From positions 1-64,000 of the forward strand of contig WJMA01000036.1 in NCBI GenBank assembly GCA_014728175.1: a stretch of 64,000 nt of DNA. Direction: 5' to 3'. The position numbers and the translations under genes were made by a program. The notes beneath the pieces were generated by a model, which searched no databases, was not told where the DNA came from, and worked only from the letters and a program-made list of their open reading frames with translations. Within the stretch, counting starts at the first letter, position 1. Each line of letters begins with the position of its first letter. The DNA is from Candidatus Fermentibacterota bacterium (GTDB lineage Bacteria > Fermentibacterota > Fermentibacteria > Fermentibacterales > JCC-6). This document shows, piece by piece, positions 1 to 9,103 of this stretch.

Positions 1-672
1 CAGATCACGGAGGCCCGGCCGCATGATGTCAACGTCCTCGACTCGCTTATCCTCGAGCCGGGAGCCTATTACGTGATGGACCGGGGATACATGGACTTCG
101 CCAGGCTGTACCGGATAGCCAGGAGTGGGGCTTTCTTCGCCACCCGGCTCAAGCGCAACGTAAAGCTGCGCCGAAGATACTCGCATTCCAGGGATGCATC
201 CCTCGGCATCCTGTCGGACCAGACCGTCGTAGCGGCCGAGGAGAAGAGCTACAACCATTACCCGGCACCCCTGCGCAGGGTAAGGTACCGAGACGAGGAA
301 GAGGGCAGATCGTTCGCCTTCCTGACAAACAACTTCGATCTGGCCGCCCGGACTGTAGCCGACCTTTTCAAGTCCCGCTGGCAGATAGAGTTGTTCTTCA
401 AGTGGATCAAGCAGCATCTGCAGATCAAGTCGTTTATCGGTCATACCATGAACGCGGTAAAGACGCAGATCTGGATAGCCGTATCCACCTATGTCCTGGT
501 GGCAATCATCCGGAAGGAGCTTGGACTGGACCATATCAGCCTCTACAATATTCTACAGGTTTTGAGCGTTTCTCTGTTTTGTTATGTTGATCTACCCCAA
601 TTACTTAGAGAAACCGACTTCGAGCCTGGTGATTATAATAATCCTAACCAGTTGCAGCTCTTCAACTTATGA
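1..672 (+). CDS. IS4-type DDE transposase, 3' part (5' end outside window)
   Basis: The reading frame is open from the first base, so this is the C-terminal ~223 residues of a transposase. A YVMDRGYMDF stretch carries a likely catalytic Asp. Further on, FKSRWQIELFFKWIK matches the IS4-family YREK signature (F/Y-x2-R-x3-E-x6-K) with the catalytic Glu. The C-terminus ends in the short hydrophobic Leu/Phe tail usual for this group. The frame is undamaged within the window, so the element may be intact. Whether it is active cannot be judged without the 5' part and the left inverted repeat. Confidence 0.9.
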   Translation, partial: QITEARPHDVNVLDSLILEPGAYYVMDRGYMDFARLYRIARSGAFFATRLKRNVKLRRRYSHSRDASLGILSDQTVVAAEEKSYNHYPAPLRRVRYRDEEEGRSFAFLTNNFDLAARTVADLFKSRWQIELFFKWIKQHLQIKSFIGHTMNAVKTQIWIAVSTYVLVAIIRKELGLDHISLYNILQVLSVSLFCYVDLPQLLRETDFEPGDYNNPNQLQLFNL

Positions 673-690
673 TGGGACACTAGTGGAGGG
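670..690. repeat. candidate right terminal inverted repeat of the IS element
   Basis: Just after the transposase stop lies TGATGGGACACTAGTGGA. A short end of this kind directly behind the stop codon is usual for IS4-type elements. The matching left end is outside the window, so this rests on position only. Confidence 0.3.
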
Positions 691-788
691 AAAGGGACAA
701 TTCGACCGAGGAAGACCCGGGATTGCCAATTACTTCTTTTCGCAGGCCCGCCTCGAGTGTAGATTGTAAAGGTAAAATTATCATTCCC

Positions 789-862
789 GGGGAGGAAACG
801 ATGATCATCACCATCCGGTAAATGCCACCCGGCAGTCGCAGTCGCAACCGGAAGGATGATCG
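789..862 (+). promoter_or_regulatory. leader ORF and possible attenuator ahead of the ABC-F gene
   Basis: A strong ribosome binding site (GGGGAGG, 789-795) precedes a six-codon ORF, Met-Ile-Ile-Thr-Ile-Arg-stop (801-821). Its codons at 804-809 (ATCATC) are complementary to 855-860 (GATGAT), and CCGG at 815-818 can pair with CCGG at 848-851. The paired partner covers the downstream SD (GAAGG, 851-855) and the ABC-F start. A smaller hairpin, TGCC/GGCA at 823-834, could compete. This resembles ribosome-stalling control of antibiotic-resistance genes; that reading is inference. A weak -10 (TAGATT) lies near 760-770. Confidence 0.5.
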
Positions 863-2355
863 TGTCGTCGTTTCTTAGGTTCGAATCCGTAACGTTTAGG
901 TATACTGGAAGCCCCAGGGCCGCGGTTAGAGATGTTTCTTTCACCACAGAACCAGGCTGGATCGTGCTGGCCGGGGCCAACGGCTCCGGGAAGACAACCC
1001 TGCTGAAACTGGCCACGGGATTTCTTCGGCCGGACACCGGAGTGGTGGAAGCCTCCGGAGACGCCCTTTACTGCCCTCAGCGCACCGACCGGCCACCGAA
1101 AGGATTCAGACAGCTGGTCCGACAGGGTCTGTTCGCGGAGCTGCTGGCCAAGCTGGAGATCGATTGGGACTGGCCGGACAGGTGGCAGACACTTTCCCAC
1201 GGGGAGCGTAAGAGATCCCAGCTTGCCGTGGCGCTGGCCCGGAACCCGGACATCCTTGCGGTGGACGAGCCGGTCAACCATTTGGACTCCCGGGGAAGGG
1301 AGATGATTCACGGGGCGCTGCAATCCTACTCCGGAATCGGGTTGCTGGTAAGCCACGACAGGATCCTGATGGACTCCCTGGCCTCCAGATGCGGGATAAT
1401 GCACTCCGACGGCCTGGTCGTGCGCAGGGGCGGCTACACCGTTGCCAAACGGGAGGACGACCGGGAACTAAAAGCCAAGAGAGCCGCCAGGAGCCGGGCC
1501 GCAGCGAAGCTGGATCAGCTGAGACGCGACGCCCGTCACAAGGAGCTTACCGCCAGAACCCTTCAGGCCAGAAGCAGCGGACGAAGGCTTACCTACAAAG
1601 AGATATGCACCTACAACGTCGACGGCCCGTCGAGGGTGGACTCGTCGGTTCAGAAGGCCGGTAAGCTCTCCAGAACCGCCCGGGCCAGGGTAGCCCGGGC
1701 CAGGGAGGAAATGGAATCGATTACCTACAGGAGGGTCCATCGAACCGGGATCGTGATGGAGGGTGAGCGCTGCCAGCGGAACTTGCTTCTCGAACTTCCC
1801 GGGGACAATATCCGGGTGGGAAGCACGCCGCTTGAGTATCCCCGACTCACCGTACTGCCCGGAGACAGGATAGCTTTGACCGGCCCCAACGGATCGGGCA
1901 AGAGCACCCTGATAGAGTTCATCGTCGGCGAGTTGCACCTGCCGGAGGGAAGGCTGCTGTACATCCCCCAGGAACTGACGGCCGATCAATCGTGTCGTGC
2001 GTTATCACAAGTCATAGAGCTGGACAACGAGATGCTGGGACAGGCAATGATCTGCGTGCGAAGGTTGGGGTCCGATCCCCGGGCTCTATTGGACAGCCAC
2101 AGTCCCAGCCCGGGCGAAACCCGTAAGCTTCTTCTGTGCCTGGGAATTCTGGACAGGCCCTGGCTGGTTATCATGGACGAGCCCACCAACCATCTGGACC
2201 TTCCGGGCATCGAGTGTCTGGAGGAGGCTCTGAAAGGTCTTTGCTGCGCTCTTCTCCTGGTCAGTCATGACCGGCGTTTCCTGGGCAACACGACCGATAT
2301 CCGGTGGAAGCTGGAAACGGAGCCTGCCGGCACGAAGTTAGTGGTAAGAGCCTGA
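856..2355 (+). CDS. ABC-F family ATPase (possible ribosome-protection protein)
   Basis: Soluble protein of about 499 residues with two ABC ATPase domains and no membrane segments, the ABC-F layout. Domain 1 has Walker A GANGSGKTT, signature LSHGE and Walker B ILAVDEPVNHLD. Domain 2 has GPNGSGKST, a degenerate signature SPSPGE and VIMDEPTNHLD. A basic helical linker of about 110 residues joins them. ABC-F proteins act on the ribosome, either as translation factors or as antibiotic-resistance proteins. The leader ORF upstream favours an inducible resistance role, but this is not proven. The ATG at 856 touches the GAAGG SD; the in-frame GTG at 862, six bases after the SD, may be the real start. 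Confidence 0.88.
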   Translation: MIVSSFLRFESVTFRYTGSPRAAVRDVSFTTEPGWIVLAGANGSGKTTLLKLATGFLRPDTGVVEASGDALYCPQRTDRPPKGFRQLVRQGLFAELLAKLEIDWDWPDRWQTLSHGERKRSQLAVALARNPDILAVDEPVNHLDSRGREMIHGALQSYSGIGLLVSHDRILMDSLASRCGIMHSDGLVVRRGGYTVAKREDDRELKAKRAARSRAAAKLDQLRRDARHKELTARTLQARSSGRRLTYKEICTYNVDGPSRVDSSVQKAGKLSRTARARVARAREEMESITYRRVHRTGIVMEGERCQRNLLLELPGDNIRVGSTPLEYPRLTVLPGDRIALTGPNGSGKSTLIEFIVGELHLPEGRLLYIPQELTADQSCRALSQVIELDNEMLGQAMICVRRLGSDPRALLDSHSPSPGETRKLLLCLGILDRPWLVIMDEPTNHLDLPGIECLEEALKGLCCALLLVSHDRRFLGNTTDIRWKLETEPAGTKLVVRA

Positions 2356-2359
2356 CGGA

Positions 2360-3916
2360 TCAGGAGGCCTTCGACGGCGGGCCTTCGCTGTGCTTCGCAA
2401 GCTTCAGAATCCGGGAGTAGCTGGTCGCGAAGACCCTGCGGCTAAGGCTGCGCAACAGCCGGTTGTAGAGCGGAGAGAACAGCCCGAAGAGCCATCTGAA
2501 CGGACGTGACTCCATCAGGTGGACCAGCGGTGTCCACGCCAGCCATCTCACCAGCCGGTCCGGCACTCCCTTGTTGACCAGAGTGAAGAGAAGGTTGATG
2601 TACCTCAGCTGCCGCTCGTGATTCTCCTTGAGGTAGTGGATGCGGGGATCGTCAATCATCCCCCTTTGCAGGGCCAAATCCCTCAGCGGGGTACCCGGAT
2701 AAAGGGTTAGCGAGTACAGCTGGAGCTGCTTGGGGCGGGGCAGGTCGATTACCAGCCTTAGGGTCTGAAGCATCGAGTCCACGTCCTCGAAGGGGCTGTC
2801 CAGCATGATGTCGTAGATGATAAGGCTGGTGTGATCGGAGTACTCCTGCAGCTTCCGGGCCCTTTCCAGAAGCTTGCGCGGAGAGAAGTACTCCCTGTCG
2901 TACAGACGGTTGGTTCTGTCGCTGGCCGACTGCAGGCCAACCTGTATCTTCTGCAGCCCCGCCTCGATGAGGGGTTTCATACGCGCCTCGTCCATGGTGG
3001 TTGAGCTCAGGAGGAAGAACAGGGGCAGCCCCACCCTGTCCGTGTACAGCCTCTCGAACTCCCGCAGCTCCTCGGGGGAGGCCGCGGTGAAACAGTCGTC
3101 ATGCAACACCAGGCCGTTGAACCACTCGAACCTTTCCAGAACGGTCTCGAACTCCCTTACCACGTTCTCCATGCTCCTCCGTCTGAAGAACGCCTTCTGC
3201 CCGTAAAGCTCCAGATATCTGCTGTTAATGCAGAACGCGCAGTGGTGGGGGCAGCCTCTGGAGGCGATGGATTGGTAGATGGTCTCGTGCCGGCTGTCGA
3301 AGTAGCCGGTCGAGGTGCTGAAAGCCCTGAGGATATCCTCGCTCATCCCCACGATCCGATCGCCCAGGAGAATGTAATGCTCTTCCAGGTGGTAGTCGGG
3401 AAACGGAAGGGCGTCCAGGTCCTGCACCGGGGGGTAGTACGACTCGGGTGAGGGCCGGTCCGAACCTTTCACCCACATGTTGGGGATGCCCTCCAGGCCT
3501 TGCTCCCGCCTCAGCCTTTCCAGAACGTCCAGCATGGACCTCTCCCCCTCCCCTACGCAGACCAGATCCGCGAAGTCCAGGCACTCTTCGGGAGCAGCGG
3601 TGGGATGAGATCCGCCCCATACGATGGGCACGGAAAGCCTCGCTCTCAGCCTCCTGGAGAGATCGGCCACCTTGTAGAAGTAGTTGGTCATCAGAGTTAT
3701 GCCGATCAGGTCCGAGTCCGAGCAGAGCTCCACCAGCTGGTCGAATGCCCTATCGCTGTAGGTGCCGTGGAAATCCGCTCCGGTCTCGGCCATTGAGCCC
3801 ACGTCGGAGAGGAAGACGATCCTGGTGCTGTGCCCCTCCGCCTTGAGGTAAGAGCTCAGGAATCGCAAACCCAGAGCGGCGATGTTTATGTAAGGGGAGA
3901 TAAGGGTGACCTTCAT
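2360..3916 (-). CDS. B12-binding-domain radical SAM protein
   Basis: 518 residues. The N-terminal ~150 residues form a cobalamin-binding-like Rossmann domain (MKVTLISPYINIAALGL start, then GITLMTNYFY and WGGSHPTAAPEECL). A radical SAM domain follows with the [4Fe-4S] motif CPHHCAFC near residue 230. The C-terminal ~100 residues are basic and amphipathic. Family members catalyse methylations, ring contractions and other radical reactions on lipids, hopanoids or natural products; the substrate is not evident here. It is a single-gene unit, convergent with the ABC-F gene four bases away, and has a good promoter upstream. Confidence 0.88.
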   Translation of the reverse strand: MKVTLISPYINIAALGLRFLSSYLKAEGHSTRIVFLSDVGSMAETGADFHGTYSDRAFDQLVELCSDSDLIGITLMTNYFYKVADLSRRLRARLSVPIVWGGSHPTAAPEECLDFADLVCVGEGERSMLDVLERLRREQGLEGIPNMWVKGSDRPSPESYYPPVQDLDALPFPDYHLEEHYILLGDRIVGMSEDILRAFSTSTGYFDSRHETIYQSIASRGCPHHCAFCINSRYLELYGQKAFFRRRSMENVVREFETVLERFEWFNGLVLHDDCFTAASPEELREFERLYTDRVGLPLFFLLSSTTMDEARMKPLIEAGLQKIQVGLQSASDRTNRLYDREYFSPRKLLERARKLQEYSDHTSLIIYDIMLDSPFEDVDSMLQTLRLVIDLPRPKQLQLYSLTLYPGTPLRDLALQRGMIDDPRIHYLKENHERQLRYINLLFTLVNKGVPDRLVRWLAWTPLVHLMESRPFRWLFGLFSPLYNRLLRSLSRRVFATSYSRILKLAKHSEGPPSKAS

Positions 3917-3986
3917 GGCAGAGTCCTCGCAGTTCGCCGGGGAAACGGTCAGTCGCTATATGGTGGATAGCGTGTACAATCAACGA

Positions 3987-4016
3987 TTTATAAGAACCGC
4001 GACCTAAAGCCGTCAA
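3987..4016 (-). promoter_or_regulatory. sigma-70-type promoter for the B12 radical SAM gene
   Basis: On the minus strand, TTGACG (4011-4016) is followed after 17-18 nt by TTATAA/TATAAA (3987-3993). The start codon lies about 70 nt downstream at 3916. Confidence 0.5.
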
Positions 4017-4068
4017 AGCCCTACCGGAGACGTAGGATCGCTAATCAGCAATCAACCGGGCCTTCCGA

Positions 4069-5799
4069 TTACCTGAGAAGAGTCAGCTTTCGTATCCGGC
4101 TTGCGTGGGGAGTATCCATACGCACCAGGTATATCCCCGGTCGGATGGCTTCGTCGGCTCTCCACAAAACGCTGACCGGATTAGAAGGCAGGGTCGAATC
4201 GAAAAGGATATCGACGCTTCTGCCGCAAAGATCGAAAATCTCCACCCGGGCGGAAGCGCCCTCCACCCCACCGAATCTGATGGTAAGTGCCCCCGAAGAC
4301 GGATTGGGTGCGCACCCCAGCGTGGGTCGACTACGCGGGAGCCGCCCCGATTCACCGGTTACCCCGGTGTACAGGCTGTCACCTTCCACGGCGGTGAGGT
4401 AGCGGTCGGCGCCTACGGACTCATAGGTCTCCACCAGGCCGCTGGGCCAGGAGATCTCCAAAGATTGGATGGATGTACGGTCGTACAGGCCCAGCTCCAC
4501 AGGAAAGCTGTGGAAGTCGTGCGCCCCCTCCCCCGCTCCCACGAATCGGGTGAGCACCATCGATCCGATATCGGCCGACACCCTGGCTCCGATGGCGTCT
4601 TTGTTGGACTGCGTACCCACCAGCTCCACCACCGCGTAGTGGGCGGGCATGGTATCTCCCATATCGTTGCGCATCAGGTTGTACTTGTCGATGTGGCCCA
4701 CGGAGAACAGGTCTGCGTCACCGTCCAGGTCGAAATCGCCCCACGCGGTGCCGAAGTAGTCCCCTATCATCTCCCCGGACAGGCCCAGGGGCTCACCCAC
4801 GTCCGTGAAGGTTCCGTCGCCGTTGTTGCGGTACATCTGATTGCTGTAGGTATAGAAGTCGTGGTTAGACACGAATATGTCCAGCCAGCCGTCGTTGTTG
4901 TAGTCGACGAACGAAGGGGTACGGGTATCGGTATGGCCGGTCACCCCGGCGGCCGAGGTCACGTCGTCGAACGTGCCGTCTCCCTGGTTCTCGAACAGCT
5001 TGCATCCGGGGGAAGATGTGTTGCCCAGGTAGAGATCTGGATAACCATCGTTGTTGTAGTCTCCGGAGGTTATTCCCGAGGTGCCCCCGTTCCACTCCAC
5101 TCCGGCGCTGGCGGTGACGTCCTGGAAGGAGCTTCCGTCGTTCCTGAGCAGAACGTTGGGATCACTACCGTAGGTACCCAGGTAGATGTCCTGGTCACCG
5201 TCCAGATCGTAGTCCAGGCAGACCCCGCACCAGTAGCTTCCGGTCGTGGCCTGGCTGGCGCTGAACTTTCCGGTTCCATCGTTGTACAGTACCGAGCAGC
5301 CGCTTCCGGTAAGAGTCAGAAGATCGGCGTTGCCGTCGTTATCGAAGTCTGCCGAGCAGATCACCGAGCCGGTTATTCCGCTTCCCGCGGTGATGTCTGT
5401 GAAGCTGCAGTCGCCGTCGTTCTCGTAGAGCGACTGGCCGCTTCCGGTATCCAGGGCCAGATCGGTGTAATCGTCTCCGGTGAGCTCGGCCCAGATTATG
5501 CGGCTGCCGGATACCCCGGCCAGCCCGGAGGAAGACGTGATGTCGACGAACACATCCCGGTCGTTTCGGTAAAGCCAGAACCCGGATCCGTCCTGGTTGG
5601 AGAAGGCGACGTCCAGGTCTCCGTCCTCCTCCAGGTCGCACCATCCCACCGAGTGGCCCAGTCCGAACTGCCCGGTTATCCCCATCTGCTCGGTAACCTC
5701 GGTGAAGACCTGGGGGGCAGCGGGCGAAGAGACGGACACCAGAAAGGGCAGGAGTATTACAATGCCCCTGAAGAGATTCCAGCTTGTATTATCGCTCAC
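4069..5799 (-). CDS. secreted FG-GAP/VCBS repeat protein with ASPIC/UnbV domain
   Basis: 576 residues with an N-terminal signal peptide (hydrophobic segment ending near SSPAAPQVF). The body has repeated FG-GAP/VCBS blades with calcium-loop motifs such as DLEEDGDLD, DYDLDGDQD, DYNNDGYPD and DFDLDGDAD, predicting a beta-propeller. An ASPIC/UnbV domain follows (IGARVSADIG through SLEISWPSGLVETY). The last ~85 residues (NPSSGALTIRF ... GIYLVRM ... RKLTLLR) look like the C-terminal beta-sandwich sorting or FlgD-Ig-like domains of FCB-group secreted proteins. The role is probably extracellular adhesion or binding. It follows the PPC lipoprotein gene by 65 bp and may be cotranscribed with it. Confidence 0.85.
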   Translation of the reverse strand: MSDNTSWNLFRGIVILLPFLVSVSSPAAPQVFTEVTEQMGITGQFGLGHSVGWCDLEEDGDLDVAFSNQDGSGFWLYRNDRDVFVDITSSSGLAGVSGSRIIWAELTGDDYTDLALDTGSGQSLYENDGDCSFTDITAGSGITGSVICSADFDNDGNADLLTLTGSGCSVLYNDGTGKFSASQATTGSYWCGVCLDYDLDGDQDIYLGTYGSDPNVLLRNDGSSFQDVTASAGVEWNGGTSGITSGDYNNDGYPDLYLGNTSSPGCKLFENQGDGTFDDVTSAAGVTGHTDTRTPSFVDYNNDGWLDIFVSNHDFYTYSNQMYRNNGDGTFTDVGEPLGLSGEMIGDYFGTAWGDFDLDGDADLFSVGHIDKYNLMRNDMGDTMPAHYAVVELVGTQSNKDAIGARVSADIGSMVLTRFVGAGEGAHDFHSFPVELGLYDRTSIQSLEISWPSGLVETYESVGADRYLTAVEGDSLYTGVTGESGRLPRSRPTLGCAPNPSSGALTIRFGGVEGASARVEIFDLCGRSVDILFDSTLPSNPVSVLWRADEAIRPGIYLVRMDTPHASRIRKLTLLR

Positions 5800-5864
5800 C
5801 GTTTTCTCCCTTCTTGCCTATCTCCAGCGAGCTCGCGGTAGTAAGGGAAGCGTTGTGTCGCTTA

Positions 5865-7079
5865 CTAGATTTCCTCCCCCTGGAAGGAGTATCCGCCCTT
5901 CTCACCCAGCCATACGTGCAGGTAGTAGGTGCCGGCCGGAACGTCTTGGGGAAGGGTAAGTTCTGTGGTTACCCCCGACGCTACGTCGAACTCGGTCTGC
6001 ATCTCCCTCTGGTCCGGATCGCAGACCTGGACGTTCATCCTATCGCAATCCTCACCGGGGGTGAAGCTGAAGGACAGGTTTTCTCCCTCGGCAAGCTCCA
6101 CCGAGTACCAGTCATCCTCGTCGAAATCGCCCAGGAAGCCGCTCAGCTCTTCCCCTGGCTGCACGGCGGCTGCGTCCACTGCCCGGTCACCGGCATCGGT
6201 ACCGACGCCGGCGTCATCCTGGGCGGATGCGGACACCTCCAGGGCGTACGAGCCCTTCGAGCCCTGCCAGGCCTGAACGTAGTACGGTCCACCCGAAGAG
6301 CAGCTCATGGCAAAGGTCTCGGTTTTGGTCACTCCGGGAGCGACGTCCCATTCGGTCCACAGTTCCCTCTGCTCCGGGTCGAGGACCTGGACGTTGATGT
6401 TCTCCGCGTCGTTGCCCGGAGTGAACTCCACCTCCAGGAGGTCTCCGGAAGGTACCTCGAACACGTACCAATCGGACTCGTCGATGTCGCCTACCGCTCC
6501 CTGTATGGTATCACCAAGCGCTACCTCGGCCGCTTCCGGAGCCCGTCCACCGGCATCGGCGCCGGTGCCACCGTCGTCCTGCATCCGTTTGGAAAGCTCG
6601 ATCGAATAGCTACCGGGGCTTCCCGGCCAGACATGAAGGTAGAAGTCGCCTCCGGAGTCGCTGGAGGTCATGTAATTGAGCTCTTCCGTCACCGTGGGCG
6701 GAACGTCCCATTCGGTCCATAGCTCCCGCTGCTCGGCGTTGAGAACCTGCACGTTGATATTCTCGGTGTCTCCACCCGGGGTGAAAGCGATGTCGAACGT
6801 CTCCCCGCCTTCCACGTCGAATACGTACCAGTTCTCGTCCTCCGAGTCCTCTATCTCTCCCTCGATCGTGCCCGGCGATACCTGGATGGCGTTGGTAACG
6901 GAATCGCCCTCGCCGGGCGAAGCTTCCTCGGAAGGCTCCTCCGTCTCGACGGCTCCTTCCTCCTGCTCGGCCGGCCCTTCCTCGGGCTGCTCGGACGGTT
7001 CCTCACCGCCGCCGCAAGAAGCAAACGCAAGCATCAAAGCCGCCACAAAAACGAACCAAACGCTCGATCTAAGTGCCAT
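5865..7079 (-). CDS. lipoprotein with three PPC-type repeats
   Basis: 404 residues. The lipobox LAFASC places the lipidated Cys at residue 22. A Glu/Pro/Ser-rich linker to about residue 60 precedes three tandem ~110-residue repeats. Each contains WYVF/WYSVE strands, an FTPG element, a QVLxxEQRELWTEWDV or similar segment, and a closing YxLHVWxGxxGxYS strand. This is the pattern of bacterial pre-peptidase C-terminal (PPC) domains, here without any peptidase. It is probably anchored in the envelope with an extracytoplasmic binding or structural role. The repeats are similar enough to suggest internal duplication. Confidence 0.85.
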   Translation of the reverse strand: MALRSSVWFVFVAALMLAFASCGGGEEPSEQPEEGPAEQEEGAVETEEPSEEASPGEGDSVTNAIQVSPGTIEGEIEDSEDENWYVFDVEGGETFDIAFTPGGDTENINVQVLNAEQRELWTEWDVPPTVTEELNYMTSSDSGGDFYLHVWPGSPGSYSIELSKRMQDDGGTGADAGGRAPEAAEVALGDTIQGAVGDIDESDWYVFEVPSGDLLEVEFTPGNDAENINVQVLDPEQRELWTEWDVAPGVTKTETFAMSCSSGGPYYVQAWQGSKGSYALEVSASAQDDAGVGTDAGDRAVDAAAVQPGEELSGFLGDFDEDDWYSVELAEGENLSFSFTPGEDCDRMNVQVCDPDQREMQTEFDVASGVTTELTLPQDVPAGTYYLHVWLGEKGGYSFQGEEI

Positions 7080-7427
7080 TTCCTACCTCTCTCGAATCCA
7101 ACGGAACAGCAAATCCAATCCTATCGCATCGCCTACTCGATATTCCGGGCAGGCATCCTTGCCCAAGGGCACCGAGTATCATCGTGGGAGTTGGGTAAAG
7201 TGGGAAGATGGAAAGAAAACGGCCCCTCCGAGCAAACGGACGAATTAGGAATACCAAGACCTCCATTGCCTGTCCAGGGGAGAGTTGCATCGAGCCTCGA
7301 TTCACTCGTTGACGCCCTCGAAACGGCAGGATTATCATGGGTGATCGGTTCGGTCGGAAGCTGGAGTTCATCGCCTTTTCCGACCGGACGCTGACTACCC
7401 CCCAACAAACAAGAGGAGCGAAGGCAG
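7080..7427. other. intergenic region between divergent genes
   Basis: 348 bp between the lipoprotein start (minus) and pta (plus). No convincing small gene was found. It holds the candidate pta promoter at 7309-7338 and the pta ribosome binding site (AAGAGGAG) about 10 nt before the ATG. Confidence 0.6.
7309..7338 (+). promoter_or_regulatory. candidate sigma-70 promoter for pta
   Basis: TTGACG (7309-7314), an 18-nt spacer, then TATCAT (7333-7338). Predicted transcription start near 7345, giving a leader of about 80 nt. Confidence 0.45.
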
Positions 7428-8423
7428 ATGGGTTTCGCCAATCGAATGCAGCAGAAAGCCAGGAGGGCAGAAAAAAGGCTTGTTCTCCCGGAGGGAACCG
7501 AGCCCCGTACGATCAAAGCATCGAGGATAATTCTTGACCAGGGGCTGGCCTCCAGCGTTACCCTGGTGGGAAGCGCGGAGCAGATTCGGGACAGGGCATC
7601 ACAGGAAGCAGTGGATCTTACCGGTGTAAGCATTTCCGATCCCGCCGATTCCGAGCTGAGGGACCGGTTCGCCTCCGAGTACCATCAGCTGAGAAAACAC
7701 AAGGGTATGTCCGAGGAGGCCGCGTACGATGGAATCACGGACAACCTGAGATGGGGAGCGATGATGGTGCGAACTGGAGAGGCCGACGGAATGGTGGCCG
7801 GGGCCGATAATCCATCCGGCAACGTTCTCCGAGCGGCCCTGACCATCATCGGAACCCGTCCGGGAACCAAATACGCTTCCTCCTGCTTCGTGATGAGCTT
7901 CTCCAACCATCGATGGGGAGTGGACGGAGACATGATATTCGCCGACTGCGCGATCATCCCCGAACCCGACCCCGAGCAGCTGGCGGAGATCACCATAGCC
8001 TCCTCCCAGTCCTGCAAGGCCTTTTTGGAGGCGGACCCGATAACTGCGATGCTGTCGTTCTCCACCAAAGGCTCGGCGCCACACCCCGCTGCAGACAAAG
8101 TCGTCCAGGCCTTGGAGATAGTTAGAGAGCGAAGGCCAGACCTGGAGGTGGACGGAGAGCTCCAGGCCGATACGGCCATAGTGCCCGAGGTCGCGGAGAA
8201 AAAGGCCCCGGGATCGTCGGTCGCCGGCAGGGCCAACGTACTGGTCTTCCCGGACCTTTCCTCGGGAAACATAGGCTACAAACTGGTTCAGAGGTTGGCC
8301 GAAGCAGAGGCTTACGGCCCATTCCTGCAGGGTTTTGCAAATCCGGTAAGCGACCTGTCCAGGGGCTGCTCCATCGATGATATCGTGAATACGTCGGCCG
8401 TTACCCTGGTCCAGGCGGAGTAG
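7428..8423 (+). CDS. pta: phosphate acetyltransferase
   Basis: 331 residues, the length of the short, single-domain Pta class. It interconverts acetyl-CoA plus phosphate and acetyl phosphate plus CoA, the first step of acetate formation with ATP yield. Typical segments are [13 protein letters not shown] near the N-terminus, [18 protein letters not shown] mid-protein, and the C-terminal [23 protein letters not shown] and [18 protein letters not shown] blocks. No acetate kinase gene is next to it. A phosphate butyryltransferase is the alternative, but these motifs fit Pta better. Confidence 0.95.
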   Translation: MGFANRMQQKARRAEKRLVLPEGTEPRTIKASRIILDQGLASSVTLVGSAEQIRDRASQEAVDLTGVSISDPADSELRDRFASEYHQLRKHKGMSEEAAYDGITDNLRWGAMMVRTGEADGMVAGADNPSGNVLRAALTIIGTRPGTKYASSCFVMSFSNHRWGVDGDMIFADCAIIPEPDPEQLAEITIASSQSCKAFLEADPITAMLSFSTKGSAPHPAADKVVQALEIVRERRPDLEVDGELQADTAIVPEVAEKKAPGSSVAGRANVLVFPDLSSGNIGYKLVQRLAEAEAYGPFLQGFANPVSDLSRGCSIDDIVNTSAVTLVQAE

Positions 8424-8436
8424 GAAACGGCCCGGA

Positions 8437-8781
8437 TTAAACGAAGTCGTCCTCTTCGGTGGGTTCGGTGGAGCTCTCTCTCCTTATGTAGGCGATCATG
8501 GTTCCCACGATACCCATCACCACGCCGGCCACTATGCTGAAGACGAATACGTTCTCCACCATGTTGGTGTAGGCGTCCCCTCCTCCGAAACCGAAAACGG
8601 CGTCCGCCAAGGAAAACAGAATCATGAAAACGCCTCCGAAAAGGGTTCCTCCCATGCAGCCCATCAGGCCGCAGCCGGGATAATCCTTATCCTCGTTTTC
8701 CGAATCCACGGATGGCTCTTGCCGACCGGTTTCTTCCGGGGGGCGATCGTCGGGTTGTGGTGATGGTTGTTGCCTATCCAC
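8437..8781 (-). CDS. small membrane protein, function unknown
   Basis: About 114 residues. The start is placed at GTG 8781 because GGAGG sits five bases upstream and the residues before it look non-coding. A polar, Pro/Glu/Asp-rich N-terminal ~40 residues precedes a CGLMGCMGG stretch and two membrane helices, then an acidic C-terminus. It is convergent with pta, 13 bp apart. No family recognised. Confidence 0.65.
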   Translation of the reverse strand: MDRQQPSPQPDDRPPEETGRQEPSVDSENEDKDYPGCGLMGCMGGTLFGGVFMILFSLADAVFGFGGGDAYTNMVENVFVFSIVAGVVMGIVGTMIAYIRRESSTEPTEEDDFV

Positions 8782-9103
8782 TTGCGCCTCCAAAAGGAAC
8801 AGCCTATACGAGGGATAACCTTGGCAAGCCCAATGCCGGAAACTACCTAACAAGCAGGAACGAAATACGTTCCCTCGGTGTACCCATCCGTACGGAAAGC
8901 AAGGTTTCCGATACGAGTTCAAAACCACCGGGAGACCGGCTCGAACAACCGGACGAAAACCAAGCCAACCAGCAAAGAAATAACATTCGAAAGCAATTGT
9001 CAAACCATACCGCACGCTGGCATCGGGTGGCCTACGCCGGTGGGAATTGCATTATGTTCTGGTTAGCATACATCTAGCGGTGGCACATTCGAAGGGAAGG
9101 ACT
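8782..9103. other. intergenic region between divergent genes
   Basis: 322 bp between two divergent small genes. AT content rises near 8970-9060. A perfect minus-strand TTGACA (8998-9003) is seen but has only a poor -10 at short spacing. On the plus strand, TTGCAT (9047-9052) with TACATC (9069-9074) is a weak promoter candidate for the DUF4342 gene. No gene was found here. Confidence 0.5.

Noticed and set aside
879-895. tRNA-like GGTTCGAATCC near the ABC-F start
   Set aside because: No acceptor, D or anticodon arms around it; it lies inside the ABC-F coding sequence.
8977-9003. Minus-strand promoter TTGACA with TATTTC
   Set aside because: The -35 is perfect but the spacing is only 15 nt and it lies about 200 nt from the gene start.
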